The position numbers were made by a program, and so were the translations under genes. Below the pieces are notes generated by a model. That model saw only the letters and a program-made list of their open reading frames with translations, searched no databases and was not told the origin of the DNA. From assembly GCA_905215045.1 (NCBI GenBank), contig CAJMOO010000103.1, positions 1 to 5,866 on the forward strand: a DNA stretch of 5,866 bases, read 5' to 3'. The DNA comes from an uncultured bacterium (GTDB lineage: Bacteria; Bacillota_A; Clostridia; Lachnospirales; Lachnospiraceae). This document shows, one piece after another, positions 5,646 through 5,866 of the stretch. Within the stretch, counting starts at the first letter, position 1, and each line of letters begins with the position of its first letter.

Positions 5646-5866
5646 TTATCTTTCACTTTCATCCCTATTCATCTTAATCATCTCATCCCTCGCCTTTTCC
5701 ATGTAATGATTTCCTTTTGTTGTTTCTATTTTACTTAATTCTATCACATGGAATTGAAATTTACTACTATAGTAGTCCTCCATACACACCCTCTTGAATT
5801 TTTCAATCTTAAATTGTCCACACTCTAGACTTCTGGTATATGATAAAAAATAAATAAACGATCGGA
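5646..5866 (-). pseudogene. C-terminal fragment resembling an Rpn-family nuclease, probably decayed (5' end outside the window)
   Basis: The minus-strand frame is open from the right edge to a TAA at 5648-5646, giving 72 residues. The clearest family trait is SSKFQFHVIELSKIE, which resembles the strand L-x-x-HxIELpK that follows the nuclease core in Rpn/PDDEXK_2 proteins. In full members a tryptophan-containing helical segment of tens of residues follows; here the protein ends only about 27 residues later in KARDEMIKMNRDESER, which resembles the family's next helix. That suggests an internal deletion and a premature end. The segment before it (SFIYFLSYTRSLECG) does not match the family well in this frame, so a frameshift upstream is possible. 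Too little is inside the window to tell a short intact gene from a remnant. It points the same way as the Rpn-like gene at the left edge. Confidence 0.5.

Overview
The window looks like chromosomal DNA from a low-GC Gram-positive anaerobe, most plausibly a clostridial gut commensal of the Lachnospiraceae type. This is an inference from the AT-rich non-coding DNA, the strong AGGAG-type ribosome binding sites, the Rpn-family ORF and the MMPL plus heptad-repeat gene pair. No rRNA or other marker gene fixes the taxon, and no tRNA, rRNA, CRISPR array or insertion sequence was seen.

Layout, left to right. Positions 1-487 hold the N-terminal 162 codons of a minus-strand Rpn/PD-(D/E)XK nuclease-family gene that runs off the left edge, with its own promoter at 534-561. 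A minus-strand intrinsic terminator at 594-627 closes the operon upstream of it. That operon, also on the minus strand, has an MMPL/RND-type membrane transporter first (2642-4711), then a secreted protein built on X-X-X-Leu-X-X-Gly heptads (658-2628). The two genes are 13 nt apart, and the second gene's Shine-Dalgarno overlaps the first gene's stop codon. Divergent from them, on the plus strand, is a TetR/AcrR-family regulator (4866-5465). A 26-bp perfect inverted repeat at 5496-5561 follows it and is probably a bidirectional terminator. The right edge (5646-5866, minus strand) carries a short C-terminal fragment that resembles another Rpn-family protein, probably a decayed copy.

The core is a self-contained regulated envelope module. 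The 154-bp tetR/mmpL intergenic region contains two mirror-image promoters with TTGACT -35 boxes, 17-nt spacers and TATAC(T/C) -10 boxes. Each is overlaid by a TGAC-N5-GTCA palindrome. A third copy of the palindrome lies in the mmpL leader. The simplest reading is that the TetR protein represses itself and the transporter operon through these three sites until it meets a ligand. The transporter substrate and the inducer cannot be read from the sequence. The secreted heptad protein probably works with the transporter outside the membrane, because in many Gram-positive relatives the same heptad repeats are built into the MMPL or YhgE/Pip membrane protein itself.

Two start codons should be placed downstream of the longest possible ORF: 4711 for the transporter and 4866 for the regulator. 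The longer versions begin inside the operator and promoter elements.
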